DNA of 64,000 bases, taken from Paracamarosporium sp. OC-R06-R3. Lineage: Eukaryota; Ascomycota; Dothideomycetes; Pleosporales; Didymosphaeriaceae. The stretch spans positions 186,001-250,000 of the forward strand of contig JACVRA010000171.1 in assembly GCA_019828545.1 (NCBI GenBank), written 5' to 3'. The notes under the pieces were generated by a model. It worked only from the letters and a program-made list of their open reading frames with translations. It made no database searches and was not told where the DNA came from. This document shows positions 63,011-64,000 of this stretch, piece by piece. Position 1 is the first letter of the stretch; the number at the start of each line of letters is the position of its first letter. The translations under genes and the position numbers were made by a program.

Positions 63011-64000
63011 ATGGAGGTTGCACTCTCCGGCTTTCAACAGGCTTACTATAAGCATGATGCTTTAGACCTCGCAAGCTGCCTCAAACCCACACCTGTCGAT
63101 CGCCTGTATGATTTCTGGCGCTCCACGAACGAAGCCAGAGTCGAGCACGATGTTCGAAATGCGATCACATACGGACTGAGCGGGATAGAACGTGGGGAAG
63201 TGAAAGGGTGGATAGATGTATTTGTGGACTTTTGGCGAGCATCAGACAAGATCATCAAAGCGGATCAGGCGCAGAATCAAGGAAAGCTTTCGGAGCGGCA
63301 CTCAGTGGACGTGTACGATGCTTGGAAGGACCTCATATCAACTTTCCAAAAATACATCAGCAACGGGACGCTGCCGCACTGGATAATCTTTACGCTTTAC
63401 TTCGTTGCGAATGATTTGAGAAAGTTTGCTATCAAGGCGGATTTACAATTGGCAAAAGCAAAACCAGTCACCTTTAGTGCAGGCTTTTCGGATGATGTAG
63501 TGGCCACGACACCAAAGAACCAGAAGCTTGAAGAAGCTGCGCGAGTCTTTAGCCGTATCTTCGCATTATGCATGAGTGACAGGTGAGTGTACCTGACCAG
63601 TGCGGATTTGACCTGACTGACGCTTCTAGAAATCCTAACTTGAGCGAGTCGCGCAAGTGGGCCGTGTATTGCATAGCGAACCTGCAGTTTAAGACATACT
63701 TCAAGCTGAAAACGATTACCCTGTGCAAGAATCTTATCAAGTCAATCGAAGCCCAAGCAGACATGCCCCCATGGCACCTGTATCCGAAGGCACATCGAGT
63801 CACCTACATGTACTATTGTGGTGTCATAGCCTTCCTGCAGGAGGACTATAACAAGGTTCGTTAAAACTCTAGATATACTCTCCAACCGCTGACACAACTT
63901 AGGCCGAAACCGCCTTGGTCAATGCGTGGGCATACTGTTACAAGGGGAGCACCAAAAACAGAGAGCTCATTCTAACATATTTGATTCCATGTCGCCTCAT
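63011..64000 (+). CDS. CSN12: CSN12 / PCI-domain protein (3' end off window)
   Basis: Homologue of yeast Csn12, a PCI-domain protein associated with Thp3 and the COP9 signalosome-like complex and with transcription and splicing; related to PCID2. Introns at 63583-63629 and 63856-63902. Diagnostic stretches are [18 protein letters not shown], the spliced [59 protein letters not shown] and [19 protein letters not shown] at the window end. The N-terminal helical repeats are complete; the C-terminal winged-helix part of the PCI domain lies beyond the edge. The start at 63011 ([16 protein letters not shown]) is the first ATG. Confidence 0.93.

Overview
The window is nuclear DNA of a filamentous ascomycete (Pezizomycotina, plausibly a dothideomycete). 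Genes are interrupted by many introns of about 45-60 nt with GTRNGT donors and CTRAC-like branch sites. Typical fungal families are present: a C2H2/Fungal_trans regulator, a UPF0658 Golgi protein, a Kin4-type kinase, GWT1, and a GH31 alpha-glucosidase with a Ser/Ala-rich insert. No tRNA, rRNA, CRISPR array or intact transposon was recognised. Gene models were built by hand-splicing, choosing exon joins that keep the frame and restore family motifs; nearly every model closes to a whole number of codons.

Left part (1-10.4 kb): a C2H2 regulator cut by the window edge, an SDR, an AAAP-type amino-acid transporter, a polysaccharide-deacetylase-fold hydrolase of the HpPgdA/cyclic-imidase type, a zinc alcohol dehydrogenase and an amidase-signature hydrolase. 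Imidase plus amidase plus transporter looks like a nitrogen-scavenging set that opens cyclic imides and then releases ammonia from the half-amide. The divergent imidase/dehydrogenase promoter has four GATA-factor sites within 132 bp.

12-31 kb: a plant-type 2OG-Fe(II) oxygenase, FRG1, a PRX-like2 peroxiredoxin, then a gene-sparse stretch (15.4-25 kb) with a secreted GH43, a divergent oxidosqualene cyclase (Gln at the position of yeast Erg7 His234) and an alpha/beta hydrolase. Housekeeping genes follow: complex I NDUFB8-like subunit, an SDR, Sfr1/Mei5, GWT1.

31-64 kb: a Ser-rich unknown protein, Tim10, a GPI-type surface protein, UPF0658, Mpv17/Sym1, Kin4 kinase, a Rieske-AIF oxidoreductase, an AhpC/TSA-like protein, a Cys-rich membrane protein, alpha-glucosidase, a small mitochondrial-type protein, a coiled-coil protein, an enoyl-CoA hydratase ending in AKL, ribosomal protein eL20 and CSN12 (cut by the right edge). 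The most striking non-coding signal is a 19/20 inverted repeat inside the unusually long eL20 intron, which would fold it to the effective length of an ordinary intron of this genome.
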